Part shown: positions 22,365-32,472 of the stretch, one piece after another
Layout: each line of letters begins with the position of its first letter
Numbering within the stretch: position 1 is the first letter of the stretch
Origin: Paenibacillus abyssi
Lineage (GTDB): Bacteria > Bacillota > Bacilli > Paenibacillales > Paenibacillaceae
Direction: 5' to 3'
Length of the DNA: 64,000 nt
NCBI RefSeq assembly: GCF_014640295.1
Contig: NZ_BMGR01000007.1
Coordinates: 62,001-126,000 of the forward strand
Program-made: the position numbers and the translations under genes
Notes under the pieces: generated by a model
Databases searched by the model: none
Seen by the model: only the letters and a program-made list of their open reading frames with translations
What the model was told of the DNA's origin: nothing

Positions 22365-24671
22365 TTATTTCTCAGTCAACTTATATAATGGTTCGCTGCC
22401 TGGCAGATCGAATGGAAGGGTGAAATAAAAAGTCGAACCGGCATTCTCTTTGCTATGAACGCCGATAACGCCGCCCATCAGCTCCACCAGTTTTTTGCAA
22501 ATGGCCAATCCCAGTCCCGTTCCCCCGTATTTACGGTTGATGGTAGGATGAAGCTGAGAGAAGGATTGGAAGAGCCTGTCCTGCATGTCCTCCGGAATGC
22601 CTATGCCTGTATCTTGAACCGAAAACTCGATCATGACCTTGTTTGGGTCGGGTGTAGATTGTTGTCTGGCCTTGACGGATACGCTACCTTCTTCCGTAAA
22701 CTTAATTGCATTTCCAACTAAATTCACGATGATTTGACGGATGATGCCCTCATCTCCGATGACAACCGGGCTCACGCTGCCTTCCGTCTGACAGGTTAGA
22801 TCGATGCCCTGCTCTGTGGCCTTAAGGGAGAAGAGATCAAGGATGCCTCCAAGCAAGGCCTGCACTTGAATGGGCTCCTGGATGATCTCCATTTTACCGG
22901 CCTCGATTTTACTGAAGTCCAAGATCTCATTCAGTATGCGGAGCAAGCTGCCGCTGCTTTCAAGAATGATCTGGATGTATCTTTGCTGTTCCTCCGTCAG
23001 CTCCGTCTCCGAAAGAAGGTCGGCCATGCCTATGATGCCGTTCATTGGGGTTCGAATCTCATGGCTCATGATGGCTAGGAACTCCGATTTGGCTTGGGCG
23101 GCCTGCTCCGCCGATTCTTTGGCCCGAATGATTTCCTTCTCTCCGGTAATATCTTTGAAAACAACAACGGCGCCCTTCAGCTCGCCTTTATCGAGCAGAG
23201 GCGTCAATTGGTAATCTGCCAGGAAGCTGGATCCGTCCTTCCGCCAGAATACGGCCTCCTTGTTCTGGTAAGGATGGCCGTCCCGGATGGCCCGGAAAAT
23301 AGCGTTTTCCTCTGCCGGGTGCTGCGACGGATGGGGATAAGGAATCTGCTGCAGCATGTTAAGATAAGGCTTGCCAAGCAATTCTTCAGGTTTAAAACCA
23401 AGCATTGTTGCACCGGCCGGATTAATAAACATTGTGCTGCCTTCGGCATCCAGACCGAGGATTCCTTCCGATACGGAATTTAGAATTAACGTATGCTCGG
23501 TGCTGAGCTTTTTAATTTGTTCGATGTACTGTTGACGCTCTGTGATATCGCTTGAAATGCCGAAGACACCAACCACTTTCTGATCGACGACGATCGGAAT
23601 ATTGGTTGAATTGATTCGTACCGGGTGTCCGTTTTTATGAATAATGGTTAGGTCATAGCTCTGCGGATAACCTTGCTTGGCAAGCCCGAAGTTATGAAGC
23701 GTCTTAGGCAGATCCTCCGGATCGACGATGGGACCCCAATACATGCCAATGAGCTCCTCCAGCGTATAACCTGTCAGCTTCTCCAGGTTCGCGTTCGCCG
23801 TCAGATAATCACCGTCCAGATTCATGGAGTAGACTGCCGCCGGGTTATTGTCGAACAGCGACTTATATCGCTGCTGGCTTTCCTGAAGCAGCTGATCGGC
23901 TTTTCGGCGTTCGGTGAAATCGCGTGAAATAGAAATAAACTCTTCAATGACTCCGTTTTTATCGAGTATGTAACGGCTGATTGATTCTAACCAAATATAC
24001 TCGCCATCCTTCCTGCGCAATCGAAAGGTGACTTTATTGCCATCCGTATGCTGTTCTTCGGCCAAAAACGTCCTGACCCTTACCAAATCGTCAGGGTGGA
24101 TGAAAGATATTCCGCTATGACCGACGATTTCCTCCGGTTCGTACCCTAACATGGTCTTGCAGCTGGGAGATAAATAAATCAATGTAGCGTGTCCGTCAGC
24201 CTTATGCCGGGAAATTAAGTCAAGCGAGTATTCGGAGATCAACCGATATGTACGCTCGCTGACTCTTAACTGTTCTTCTCTCAGGCGCTGATCGGTCGTA
24301 TCGACGGCCTGGACGAGCAATCGCGCGGGAGCGCCGTTATCCCTTGCCTTCAGCAGCGACATATGCAGGGAAACCCAGATGGCGTGTCCCTCCTTATGGA
24401 GATATCGCTTCTCCAAGTGATAGGAAGGGGACGTCATTTGTGGCCAAACGCCGGAGATATTCGGATCATCCGTTAATCCTGTGTCTCCAGGAGGGGTTAA
24501 CGCCTTTTCGGGTATGCCCTGCAGTTCATCTTGTGTGTAACCCAGCATGCTGCATAAAAAAGGATTGGCCTTCACCCAGCGGTCTTCCTCCGGGGCATAT
24601 ACGCCTATTCCGAAAGGGGCGTTCTCATAAGCCTGCCTGAATAAATATTCGTCATCATCATAGTAATGCAT
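22365..24671 (-). CDS. Soluble multi-PAS sensor histidine kinase
   Basis: A 768-residue kinase without membrane segments. Four PAS/PAC repeats lie at about 10-125, 140-260, 270-385 and 395-515. They are followed by a HisKA domain (SHEIRTPMNGIIGMADLL, phospho-His near 538) and an HATPase domain with N box IIVNLVGNAIKF, G1 VQDTGIGIP and G2 YGGTGLGLAICKKLVELMGG. There is no receiver domain and no response regulator gene beside it, so it is an orphan kinase that may feed a sporulation-type phosphorelay, as cytoplasmic PAS kinases such as KinA do. It resembles the hybrid kinase at 47324-49954. The start has GAGG sites upstream. The ligand is unknown. Confidence 0.88.
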   Translation of the reverse strand: MHYYDDDEYLFRQAYENAPFGIGVYAPEEDRWVKANPFLCSMLGYTQDELQGIPEKALTPPGDTGLTDDPNISGVWPQMTSPSYHLEKRYLHKEGHAIWVSLHMSLLKARDNGAPARLLVQAVDTTDQRLREEQLRVSERTYRLISEYSLDLISRHKADGHATLIYLSPSCKTMLGYEPEEIVGHSGISFIHPDDLVRVRTFLAEEQHTDGNKVTFRLRRKDGEYIWLESISRYILDKNGVIEEFISISRDFTERRKADQLLQESQQRYKSLFDNNPAAVYSMNLDGDYLTANANLEKLTGYTLEELIGMYWGPIVDPEDLPKTLHNFGLAKQGYPQSYDLTIIHKNGHPVRINSTNIPIVVDQKVVGVFGISSDITERQQYIEQIKKLSTEHTLILNSVSEGILGLDAEGSTMFINPAGATMLGFKPEELLGKPYLNMLQQIPYPHPSQHPAEENAIFRAIRDGHPYQNKEAVFWRKDGSSFLADYQLTPLLDKGELKGAVVVFKDITGEKEIIRAKESAEQAAQAKSEFLAIMSHEIRTPMNGIIGMADLLSETELTEEQQRYIQIILESSGSLLRILNEILDFSKIEAGKMEIIQEPIQVQALLGGILDLFSLKATEQGIDLTCQTEGSVSPVVIGDEGIIRQIIVNLVGNAIKFTEEGSVSVKARQQSTPDPNKVMIEFSVQDTGIGIPEDMQDRLFQSFSQLHPTINRKYGGTGLGLAICKKLVELMGGVIGVHSKENAGSTFYFTLPFDLPGSEPLYKLTEK

Positions 24672-24785
24672 ATCGGGAAGCCTCCTCAGGCTTGCTTATC
24701 GCATAACAACTATTCTTTCTAGTATACATTACTTTACAACCAGTATGGTAATTGATAATGGTGCTGCTATTTTACGCGGACCATG

Positions 24786-24809
24786 AGAAAAAGCACCGTC
24801 TCCGGTGCT
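24786..24809 (-). terminator. Terminator of PAP2 gene
   Basis: On the minus strand AGCACCG-GAGA-CGGTGCT is followed by TTTTTC, 9 bp after the stop codon of the PAP2 gene. Confidence 0.75.
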
Positions 24810-24817
24810 CCATCCGT

Positions 24818-25459
24818 TTAATTGTTCAATGTGATCGATTTTTCCCGCCTACGAAACGAAGCGGCGCCGTAACGTATAATACGGTAAGTCACTTCCGCTA
24901 ACACGATCCCGCCGATCACATCGAGCAGAGAATGCTGTTTAATAAATACGGTGGAGGCGATGATCAGCCATAACAGCACGATCCATAGGATGCGTAAGGG
25001 GGCAGCAAGGTTTAAATCCCGCTTCACGGTAATGAATAATAAATAACTGGTCAAGCAGTGAATGCTTGGGAAGCAATTCAATGGCGCATCCGATTGGTAA
25101 ATGAAATTAACAAGTGTACTTGTTATATCCGTGGTTTCAATGACCGGACGCGGAACGTAAGTGGCAAAAAACCAAAAGCAAAGATTACATACAAAAAGGG
25201 CAGTATTATAGATTGCGAGCGTTCGCCAATAGACCTTGCGATTAACAAAGAAAAAGTAGAGAAAACTTAGGTAAAGAATCGGCATCCAGCTCATATAAGG
25301 AAGGACGAACCAACGGATAAAAGGGATTTTCGTATCGATCCAACCATAGTCGAGATAAACATCAAGCCCGACATGCCGGCTGATCCATAGATAAATCATA
25401 CTCTGAAAAGGGATCGATAGGATGCCTAATAGATGGCTCCAGTGCATTGGCTTTTTCAT
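24818..25459 (-). CDS. PAP2-superfamily membrane phosphatase
   Basis: A 213-residue protein with six membrane segments. Phosphatase motifs are YVPRP (about 120), CFPSIHC (about 147-153) and KQHSLLDVIGG (about 186-196), the pattern of PAP2/Aur1-like enzymes whose catalytic His residues lie in the last two motifs. Such proteins dephosphorylate or transfer head groups of phospholipids or undecaprenyl pyrophosphate. The TTG at 25465 is in frame, but the ATG at 25459 has GAGG spaced 7 nt and is preferred. It is divergent from the FAD oxidoreductase gene across a 168-bp gap. Confidence 0.82.
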   Translation of the reverse strand: MKKPMHWSHLLGILSIPFQSMIYLWISRHVGLDVYLDYGWIDTKIPFIRWFVLPYMSWMPILYLSFLYFFFVNRKVYWRTLAIYNTALFVCNLCFWFFATYVPRPVIETTDITSTLVNFIYQSDAPLNCFPSIHCLTSYLLFITVKRDLNLAAPLRILWIVLLWLIIASTVFIKQHSLLDVIGGIVLAEVTYRIIRYGAASFRRREKSITLNN

Positions 25460-25627
25460 GTACAATCCTCAATTGATATTTCATGATGATAGTTTTATCG
25501 TAACCGTTCGGGGCTGACTTCGCAATAAATCTAATTTTGGCAATCGCAAAGCTGAGACGAAACCCGGCAATTATACGTAGAAAAAGAAGTAGATAAAGAG
25601 TGGAATACTCGGGCAGGAGGGTCGCTT

Positions 25628-27118
25628 ATGAATCGATCGGTAGGCATTATAGGCGCGGGAATCGGCGGCCTGACAGCGGCGGTTTATCTGGCACAGTCTG
25701 GTTTTGAGGTGACGCTGCTGGAAAAAGCGGTATTGCCGGGAGGAAACGCAAGCAGCTATATACGCCGTAATCGAATGTTCCCGACAGGAGCCACGGTGGC
25801 TTTCGGCCTGGAGCCGGGAGGCATACTGTCTGAGCTGTTGATGGAAATGAATGTAGAGATTCCCTGCCGGCCGATGTTTCATTCGATGGATGTGGTGCTT
25901 AGTGACCGGAAGGTATCCATCTATGCGGACCGCACCCGATGGGAAGAAGAACTGTCGGCAGTTTTTCATGAACGGGCAGACAGGGTAAGCGCCTTCTGGA
26001 AAGAGCTGTCGCGCATAGCGGAAGCTGTGATGGCCGTAACCAGCTCTAGAGTGGCGCTGCCCTTGAGAGGCGTCTATCAATTGGGGAAATTGCCGCGGCT
26101 GGCGGTCAGCCGTCCAGGAATGCTGTTCCGGCTGCTGCCTTACAGCCTTCGAACGGTAGAATCGCTGCTGCGCAAACATGGACTGGCCGATTACGCGCCC
26201 TTTCGCGCATTTTTGGATGCACAGCTGGTGGATGCTGCACAAACCGATGCCAGTAATGCGGCTTTGCTGCCCTCGGCACTGGCGCTGGACATCTACCGGT
26301 ATGGCATATTTGCGGTCGAAGGCGGATTCGGGACGTTAATAAGGCAGTTGGAAGAGCGGTTTATCCGCTTGGGGGGACGTGTGCTTTATGCCTCGCCGGT
26401 AACGGATCTGCGATGGGAGGGGCGCAGATGGCAAGCTCACACGGAGCGGGATTCATTCCACTTCGATTGGGTGATTAACGCAACCGGTTTGACTTGGAAT
26501 GGAGCAGCGCTGCAGGAAAGCGGGAACAACGAGGGATGGGGAGCTTTTCGTATTGATGCAATTGTACGCTCCGAATTGCTGGATGACGTGTTGGCCTTGC
26601 AGCAGGAGGCCGCGCTTCCCTTTGCCTGTCAGATCATGCCCATGGAGCATGCTGCTTCTTCGCTGTTAGAAGCTGGAGGCCACGGTCCCGTCTATGTAAC
26701 GTTTCATCCTTCACGTGATGCAGCCGGGCGCTCGTTACCGGATGAAGCTATGGTATCCATCTCCGTTCATACGCGTCCAGAGCGATGGACTCAGCTTAAT
26801 AAAGAGGATTATAGGAACCGCAAAAGGAAAATGACAGAAGCGCTGTTCGATGAAATGGAGCGTTTATGGCCTGCCTTTCGAACGAGGCTGATTCGCTTTG
26901 ATGCCGGTTCGCCGCGTACATATGCACGTTTTGTAGGCAAAAGCGCGGTAGGGGGTTACCCGCTAACCGTGCGGAACGCGATTTTGAAACCTTCGGGCAG
27001 CAGAACCTCCCATTCCCGGCTCATTCTAGCCGGGGATACCGTGTTTCCAGGCCCCGGCACGTTATCCTCGGCACTGAGCGGTTACTACGCTGCGCGTGCG
27101 ATAATGCGCCATCGTTGA
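25628..27118 (+). CDS. FAD-dependent desaturase-like oxidoreductase
   Basis: A 496-residue flavoprotein. The N-terminal dinucleotide-binding motif is IIGAGIGGLTAAVYLAQSG with the acidic end of the fold at LLEKAVLPGGNASS. The C-terminal flavin motif is LILAGDTVFPGPGTLSSALS. This is the architecture of the phytoene desaturase/CrtISO/CrtN superfamily, which desaturates or isomerises carotenoids and related compounds. No crtM-type or other isoprenoid gene is beside it, so a carotenoid role is not shown by context. GGAGGG lies 6-7 nt before the ATG. A bidirectional terminator follows. Confidence 0.84.
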   Translation: MNRSVGIIGAGIGGLTAAVYLAQSGFEVTLLEKAVLPGGNASSYIRRNRMFPTGATVAFGLEPGGILSELLMEMNVEIPCRPMFHSMDVVLSDRKVSIYADRTRWEEELSAVFHERADRVSAFWKELSRIAEAVMAVTSSRVALPLRGVYQLGKLPRLAVSRPGMLFRLLPYSLRTVESLLRKHGLADYAPFRAFLDAQLVDAAQTDASNAALLPSALALDIYRYGIFAVEGGFGTLIRQLEERFIRLGGRVLYASPVTDLRWEGRRWQAHTERDSFHFDWVINATGLTWNGAALQESGNNEGWGAFRIDAIVRSELLDDVLALQQEAALPFACQIMPMEHAASSLLEAGGHGPVYVTFHPSRDAAGRSLPDEAMVSISVHTRPERWTQLNKEDYRNRKRKMTEALFDEMERLWPAFRTRLIRFDAGSPRTYARFVGKSAVGGYPLTVRNAILKPSGSRTSHSRLILAGDTVFPGPGTLSSALSGYYAARAIMRHR

Positions 27119-27133
27119 AGCGGGAAGCAAAAA

Positions 27134-27156
27134 AAAGACACCATGGGGGTGTCTTT
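27134..27156. terminator. Bidirectional terminator
   Basis: AAAGACACC and GGTGTCTTT flank a CATGG-type loop between two convergent genes. The longer T tract is on the minus-strand side. A 14-bp palindrome GGTTATCGATAACC follows at 27160. Confidence 0.7.
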
Positions 27157-27215
27157 GAGGTTATCGATAACCTTATTTGTTCTAACTCATCATTTAAAGG
27201 GAGTTATAGAAATGG

Positions 27216-27650
27216 CTATTTGTTGGCCTTTCCGAAGACGCTGTCCGTAATAATATCGGTTAGCTCCGATTTTTGCGCGAGATATTGATTCGGCGTGATG
27301 CTGCCATTGGCAAGGCGTGAGTCTAACTGATCCGTCAATTCAGCAATTTGCAGATCAATGATGTTTTGCACTTCGACATGATTGCCTTCAGCAATGTCGG
27401 CCAGTGATTTCCCGTTATATAAGGCGTCATAGATTTCCTCATCCGACGATACGCCAAGTGCCTGAAGCATATCATCCTTAAGGCTGATCTTTTCATTGTT
27501 ATGCTGCAGGTCTGCCGCTTTTATTTTCGTGGTATTAGATTTATTCAACGGCCCGAAAACGTGTGCACTCGTCTCATCGCTCCATACCACGCCGCCGATC
27601 GTGATGGCAATGGCCATAGTACCGACAATAATGATTCGTTTTGGGTTCAT
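27216..27650 (-). CDS. Small exported protein, function unknown
   Basis: A 144-residue protein beginning MNPKRIIIVGTMAIAITIGG, a signal peptide or membrane anchor (residues 5-24) ending near TSAHVFG. The rest is charged and helical: LKDDMLQALGVSSDEEIYDA, GKSLADIAEGNHVEVQNIID, then RLANGSITPNQYLAQKSELT. The segment with Leu-Ala-Asp-Ile-Ala and the C-terminal repeat recall short helical repeats seen in exported Paenibacillus and Bacillus proteins, but I do not recognise a named family. GGTAAGGAATG precedes the start. Its neighbours are unrelated. Confidence 0.7.
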   Translation of the reverse strand: MNPKRIIIVGTMAIAITIGGVVWSDETSAHVFGPLNKSNTTKIKAADLQHNNEKISLKDDMLQALGVSSDEEIYDALYNGKSLADIAEGNHVEVQNIIDLQIAELTDQLDSRLANGSITPNQYLAQKSELTDIITDSVFGKANK

Positions 27651-27979
27651 TCCTTACCCTCTTCTCCAAGATAGTTTATGTAGTCGTATTCATCCAGGTC
27701 ATCGATTGAATATTCCATTATACCATGAATACGAACTGCGCAAGGTTTAGTTGCAACAATAATAATGCCAATTATAGTCAATAACCATTGGCTTCCGTAC
27801 TATGTCCCATAGTATAATACCCACCTTAAAAGGGGCTTAAACGATTTATAAAATCAGATAAAATAAAGGCAAGTTTTCCGCTCGGAAGATCATGGGGTTG
27901 TTTCCATTCCTCTCTCATAAGGGTATGATAAAAGTACTTATTTAATTTGATACGGCATATTGGCGGAGGACCGGCGCTC
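27651..27979. other. Intergenic region with short inverted repeat
   Basis: This 329-bp stretch between divergent genes contains TACTATG-TCC-CATAGTA (about 27799-27815) overlapping a perfect TATAAT (27813-27818), possibly an operator on a promoter. Other AT-rich boxes (TATGAT near 27925) precede the large LuxR gene. No small gene was seen. Confidence 0.4.
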
Positions 27980-30900
27980 ATGCGAAACAGCAGCCTTCAA
28001 TTGAGTTCATATCTCAAAGGCAATAAACTAACAGTCAATTCTTTCTTTGCGCTAACGATAGAACTGACCAAGAAAGTAGGCGAGCTTCATCAAAATGGCA
28101 TATATGCCATTCCCATTAGAGCCGGCAATATTGCTTATGACACAGCAACCGGACAAGCGGAGATTATTGATCTTAGCCTTCAGCATTCTCATGCCTACAT
28201 GTCACCCGAGCAGACGGGGAAAATGAATCGGGGGGTTGATCATCGGAGTGATCTATACCTCCTTGGAATGCTATTCTATGAAATGCTGGCCGGGCATCCC
28301 CCTTTTCAAGCCGGCGATGTTCCTGATGAATGGATCTATATGCATTTGGCCGGCAGCCCGAAATCATTGGCGGACTGCTGTCCGGAATGCCCGTTGCCAT
28401 TGAGCGGCATAGTAATGAAGCTGCTTTCCAAATCCGTGGACGAGCGCTACCAAAGCGCTCAGGGATTGTTATTCGACCTGGAAAGATGCAGGAGTGAGTG
28501 GGATGGTACGGGTGCCGTTACTCCATTCTCCCTGGGCGAATATGATCAGAAGAGTCATTTTCACTTGTCGCAGTCCTTGTATGGACGCGAGAATGAAATG
28601 AAAAAGCTGCTTGCCGCGTATGATAGAGTTCGTGCCGGCTCTAGAGAACTGATGATGGTGGTTGGAAGATCCGGATCCGGGAAAACAGAATTGATCAAGG
28701 GATTTCGCTCACTGGCGGGCAATGAAAAGGGATATTTTCTAACAGGGAAATTTGAACAGATGAAGAAGGCGATTCCTTATATCCCCATCAATCAGGTGCT
28801 GCGCGAGTTGGTTCGCCGCGTATTGACCGAGGATGGGCAGCGGATCGGACTGCTGAGAGAAAAACTCCTGGAAGAGCTTGGACAGAGTGGTGCCGTTATA
28901 ACGGAAGTCTTGCCGGAAGCGGCCTATATTCTGGGTGAGCAGGCACTGCCTGAAGCTCCTCCGGCCGACGATGTGGTTCATCGCTTTCATCTGTTATTCC
29001 GGAGATTTATTCACGTATTTGTGGATGAAGAGCATCCGCTTGTGATTTTCTTTGATGATTTGCAGTGGGCGGATCAAGCCTCCGTGGAATTTCTTAATCT
29101 CCTTGCAGGAGACAAGGATAATCGCTCCATGCTGATTATTGGGGCCTATCGGGAAAACGACACACAGGGCTTCGCAAAAATGCGGGAAGGCTTGGAAAAG
29201 TTTAAGAGAGAATCGGGGTCCATTGTCGAAGAGCTTTATATTGAGCCGTTTAACATCTCTGAAATTACTGATTTTTTGTCGGATACCCTTCATGAAACAA
29301 AGGCAAGGGTACTCTCCTTGGCTGAGATCACCTTTCAAAAGACTGCGGGCAATCCGTTCTACGTCAAACAGTTTATCGAGACGATCCATCGTGCGGGGCT
29401 TCTGATTTTTAATCCGGATCAAGCGCAGTGGGAGTGGGAGCCCGGGCTGATCAGGAAGCGGGAGAGCTATACTGAGGTGGTTGAATTAATTCTGGACAGA
29501 ATTAATAAGCTGCCTATCGACACAAAGAATCTGTTGCAGATGGCTGGAACAATAGGCAATCGGTTTGATATCACGATCCTGTCCATAGTCTGCGGCCAAG
29601 ATATGAGACAGACAGCGCAAACTTTACTGCCGGCACTGCAGGAGGGCTTAATTCTGATTGATAAGGAAAACAGCTCGCAGTATACGTTCCTGCATGATAA
29701 AGTGCATGAGGCGATGTATGCGAGTATGTCCGATCATCAGAAAAAGCTGTATCATCTGCACATTGGCCGGACGTTGCTTGATACCTGGAGCTCCGAAGAG
29801 GCGAAGGAGCACATCTTTGATATCGTATATCATCTGAACCTGGGAAGGGAGTCCATCACCGATCGGGCAGAAATAATGGAACTGGCAAGGCTTAACTTGC
29901 AAGCCGGCATTAAAGCAAAGGCTTCTATCGCTTATGAATCTGCGTTGAATTTTTTAAACGCCGGTATTGATTTCATGGAATCACGTCATGTTGCCGACCC
30001 GTCTTTACAGTTCAGCCTGCTGCTCGAAAGGCCGGAGTGCGAATATTTTTGCGGATACGTTGAACAGGCGGAAACCACTATCGCGGAGCTATTGGAGCTG
30101 GCGGCTAATCAGCTGGACCGGGCCAGAGTCATCCGGATCAAAGTCGAAATGTATGCCTATTTGAAGAAGAAAGAAGCTTTGCCGATCGGACTGGAAGCGA
30201 TGAGGGAGCTTGGTTTGCATATCCCGCCGAGGCCGACGCGGATTTCGATCCTCTGGAAGCTTCTTCGCATAAATTATAAGCTCAAAAGCCAAATGAACGG
30301 GCTTCATCGTTTGCCTGAAAGCCAGGACCCGTATCAGGAGGTTTTGTCTGATATTGCGATGGCGGTTGCTTCATCGGCCTTTATCGAGGATCCTGAAGTG
30401 GCGGCGGTCTTTTTTCCGGGTTTTGTCATGCATGGTTTAAAACATGGACAAACCGAAGCCTTTCCGTTCATGCTAGGTACATACGCTGCGATTCTGTGCC
30501 TTGGCTTTGGCAATTATCGCAGTGCCTCCAGATTGGCGGAAATCAGCTATCAGCTTTCGGAAAATTTTGATAGTCCCAGGCTGAAATGCAGGATTCATTT
30601 TATTTTCGGATTGATTTTGCAATACAGGTCTTCAATAGAAGCGGCCGATTATTTCAAAAAATCTGTCCAATACGGATTAGAGTCCGGAGACATGAATTAT
30701 GTCGGCTTCTCTATGGCTTTGCATGTGAATTGCGTGGCGGGCAATTTGAACCGGCTGTTTGATTTATGCAGCGGATATTATGAGACGGCTTCCCGTTATT
30801 TGGATTCCCTGACAATGGGGCATCTGCGAATTATTATGCAATATACATCGGCTTTGCGGGGAATGACAGAGGAGCGTGCGAGCTTCAGCGATGAAACATT

Positions 30901-32368
30901 TCAGGAAGCGTCTTTACTGCAGGTAACCGATGTCAGCCTGGCACAGAAGAAGCAGTTGTTTTATTATTACACCTGCAAAATTGAGGTTTGTTATCTGCTG
31001 GGTTTTTACGAGAAAGCATTGGCTTTGGCAAAGGAATCGGCCATTAGGACTGAACCGACCTATACGCCTGCATTCATCCATCGGCAAAGCATTTATCAGT
31101 TTCTGGCGGCGATGGCGCTGTATCCTCATGCTGCTGACAAAGAGAAACGCCATTATCGCGGCTCCATGAAGCGGCTGCTTCGCCAGATGAAGAAATGGGC
31201 GCGTACCAGCCCGCAAAACGCACTGCATCTTTATTGCTTGATGAATGCGGAGATGGAACGGTTAAAGGGCAATGACAGCAAGGCGGCCATGCTGTACGAT
31301 CAAGCGATCCAGACGGCTAAGGCAGAAGGATATTTGCAATATGAAGCACTCGCAAATGAACTGGCTTCCAGATATTATTTATCCAAAGGAAAACAGACGA
31401 TTGCCAAAGCATACATGCTGGAAGGCGCCCGCAAATATAATGACTGGGGAGCAGCGGAGAAAGTAAAGGCACTATTGGAGTCTTACCCGGATTTCGTATC
31501 CGAAAAGGAGCTGGCACATCTTGTAGAGGAGAGCTTTATTCCAATGGAATCCATCGCTGAGGCCGCAGCAGCGAAGGCTTATACTATGGCTCCAGGCATA
31601 CTCCCTAAGGAAAGAGAGTCCAATGAGATTCTGCTGGCAAGAACGATGTCAACGATGGAGGAGAACGCATCGGGCCTGTCAGAACAGGTTCTTCAGTCCG
31701 TGATGGTGAATGCAGGCGCCGAGAGAGGCTGCTTGCTGCAGGAGCAGGACGGGAAGCTGTTCGTAGAGGTGGGTATTGATGCGGGAAGCAGGACGAACGG
31801 CACGACGGACCAGCAGTTCTCTGAAGCGGTTATCCAATATGTGATGCGAACGCGAGAGTCGGTGATTCTCGGGGAAGCGGCGCATAGCCTTTTTGGATCG
31901 GATCCGTATATTAGAAAAGTACGGCCAAGATCCATTCTCTGCATGCCGCTGTATTATCCGGGCAACCGGCTGGGTATACTTTATTTGGAAAATAATCAGA
32001 TGGCCGATGTGTTTGATGTGGGCCGGATTGAAATCTTGGATATGATGTTATCCAGAATGTTATATTTGCAGTCTCTGCAGTCGGAAGTGGATATGGGGAA
32101 GCCAAATCTCGCAGAGAAGAAATTGGGAACAGCCGCTTCATTGCTGGATCCGCTGACGAATCGGGAGACCGAAATCCTGCAGCTTATGGCACAGGGCCTG
32201 TCCAACAAGGAGATCGCGGAGCGGTTTAATCTGACGGAAGGCACAGTGAAAAATTATGCCTATAATATCTATGGAAAGCTGGGCGTAAAGCGGAGGGTGC
32301 AGGCTGTCACCAAAGCAAGAGAACTGCAATTGCTGGATGAATCCACACTATCAAAACGCATGGACTGA
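27980..32368 (+). CDS. Pseudokinase-AAA-GAF-LuxR giant regulator
   Basis: A 1462-residue protein from the ATG at 27980 (GGAGG 10 nt upstream; an in-frame TTG at 27947 is less likely). Residues about 1-170 match only the C-lobe of a Ser/Thr kinase (AYMSPEQTGKMNRGVDHRSD, LGMLFYEMLAGHPPF). The N-lobe is missing, the HxD catalytic loop reads YAIPIRAGN, and DFG is DLS. A predicted-ATPase/AAA domain follows, with Walker A GRSGSGKTEL near 228 and FFDDLQWAD near 357. Then come a long helical TPR-like region, a GAF-like domain (about 1220-1370) and a C-terminal LuxR helix-turn-helix (LTNRETEILQLMAQGLSNKE). It is a large signal-integrating transcription factor with unknown ligand and targets. Confidence 0.85.
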   Translation: MRNSSLQLSSYLKGNKLTVNSFFALTIELTKKVGELHQNGIYAIPIRAGNIAYDTATGQAEIIDLSLQHSHAYMSPEQTGKMNRGVDHRSDLYLLGMLFYEMLAGHPPFQAGDVPDEWIYMHLAGSPKSLADCCPECPLPLSGIVMKLLSKSVDERYQSAQGLLFDLERCRSEWDGTGAVTPFSLGEYDQKSHFHLSQSLYGRENEMKKLLAAYDRVRAGSRELMMVVGRSGSGKTELIKGFRSLAGNEKGYFLTGKFEQMKKAIPYIPINQVLRELVRRVLTEDGQRIGLLREKLLEELGQSGAVITEVLPEAAYILGEQALPEAPPADDVVHRFHLLFRRFIHVFVDEEHPLVIFFDDLQWADQASVEFLNLLAGDKDNRSMLIIGAYRENDTQGFAKMREGLEKFKRESGSIVEELYIEPFNISEITDFLSDTLHETKARVLSLAEITFQKTAGNPFYVKQFIETIHRAGLLIFNPDQAQWEWEPGLIRKRESYTEVVELILDRINKLPIDTKNLLQMAGTIGNRFDITILSIVCGQDMRQTAQTLLPALQEGLILIDKENSSQYTFLHDKVHEAMYASMSDHQKKLYHLHIGRTLLDTWSSEEAKEHIFDIVYHLNLGRESITDRAEIMELARLNLQAGIKAKASIAYESALNFLNAGIDFMESRHVADPSLQFSLLLERPECEYFCGYVEQAETTIAELLELAANQLDRARVIRIKVEMYAYLKKKEALPIGLEAMRELGLHIPPRPTRISILWKLLRINYKLKSQMNGLHRLPESQDPYQEVLSDIAMAVASSAFIEDPEVAAVFFPGFVMHGLKHGQTEAFPFMLGTYAAILCLGFGNYRSASRLAEISYQLSENFDSPRLKCRIHFIFGLILQYRSSIEAADYFKKSVQYGLESGDMNYVGFSMALHVNCVAGNLNRLFDLCSGYYETASRYLDSLTMGHLRIIMQYTSALRGMTEERASFSDETFQEASLLQVTDVSLAQKKQLFYYYTCKIEVCYLLGFYEKALALAKESAIRTEPTYTPAFIHRQSIYQFLAAMALYPHAADKEKRHYRGSMKRLLRQMKKWARTSPQNALHLYCLMNAEMERLKGNDSKAAMLYDQAIQTAKAEGYLQYEALANELASRYYLSKGKQTIAKAYMLEGARKYNDWGAAEKVKALLESYPDFVSEKELAHLVEESFIPMESIAEAAAAKAYTMAPGILPKERESNEILLARTMSTMEENASGLSEQVLQSVMVNAGAERGCLLQEQDGKLFVEVGIDAGSRTNGTTDQQFSEAVIQYVMRTRESVILGEAAHSLFGSDPYIRKVRPRSILCMPLYYPGNRLGILYLENNQMADVFDVGRIEILDMMLSRMLYLQSLQSEVDMGKPNLAEKKLGTAASLLDPLTNRETEILQLMAQGLSNKEIAERFNLTEGTVKNYAYNIYGKLGVKRRVQAVTKARELQLLDESTLSKRMD

Positions 32369-32472
32369 ACATCCGCTGCGGCTATCACAGGCAGCAAAGC
32401 CGTGCTTCCGCCGGGATATTCAGCCTGCAAGCAGTCCGCCTGTTACACCCGGTCCATTCCGAAATGAATGAG

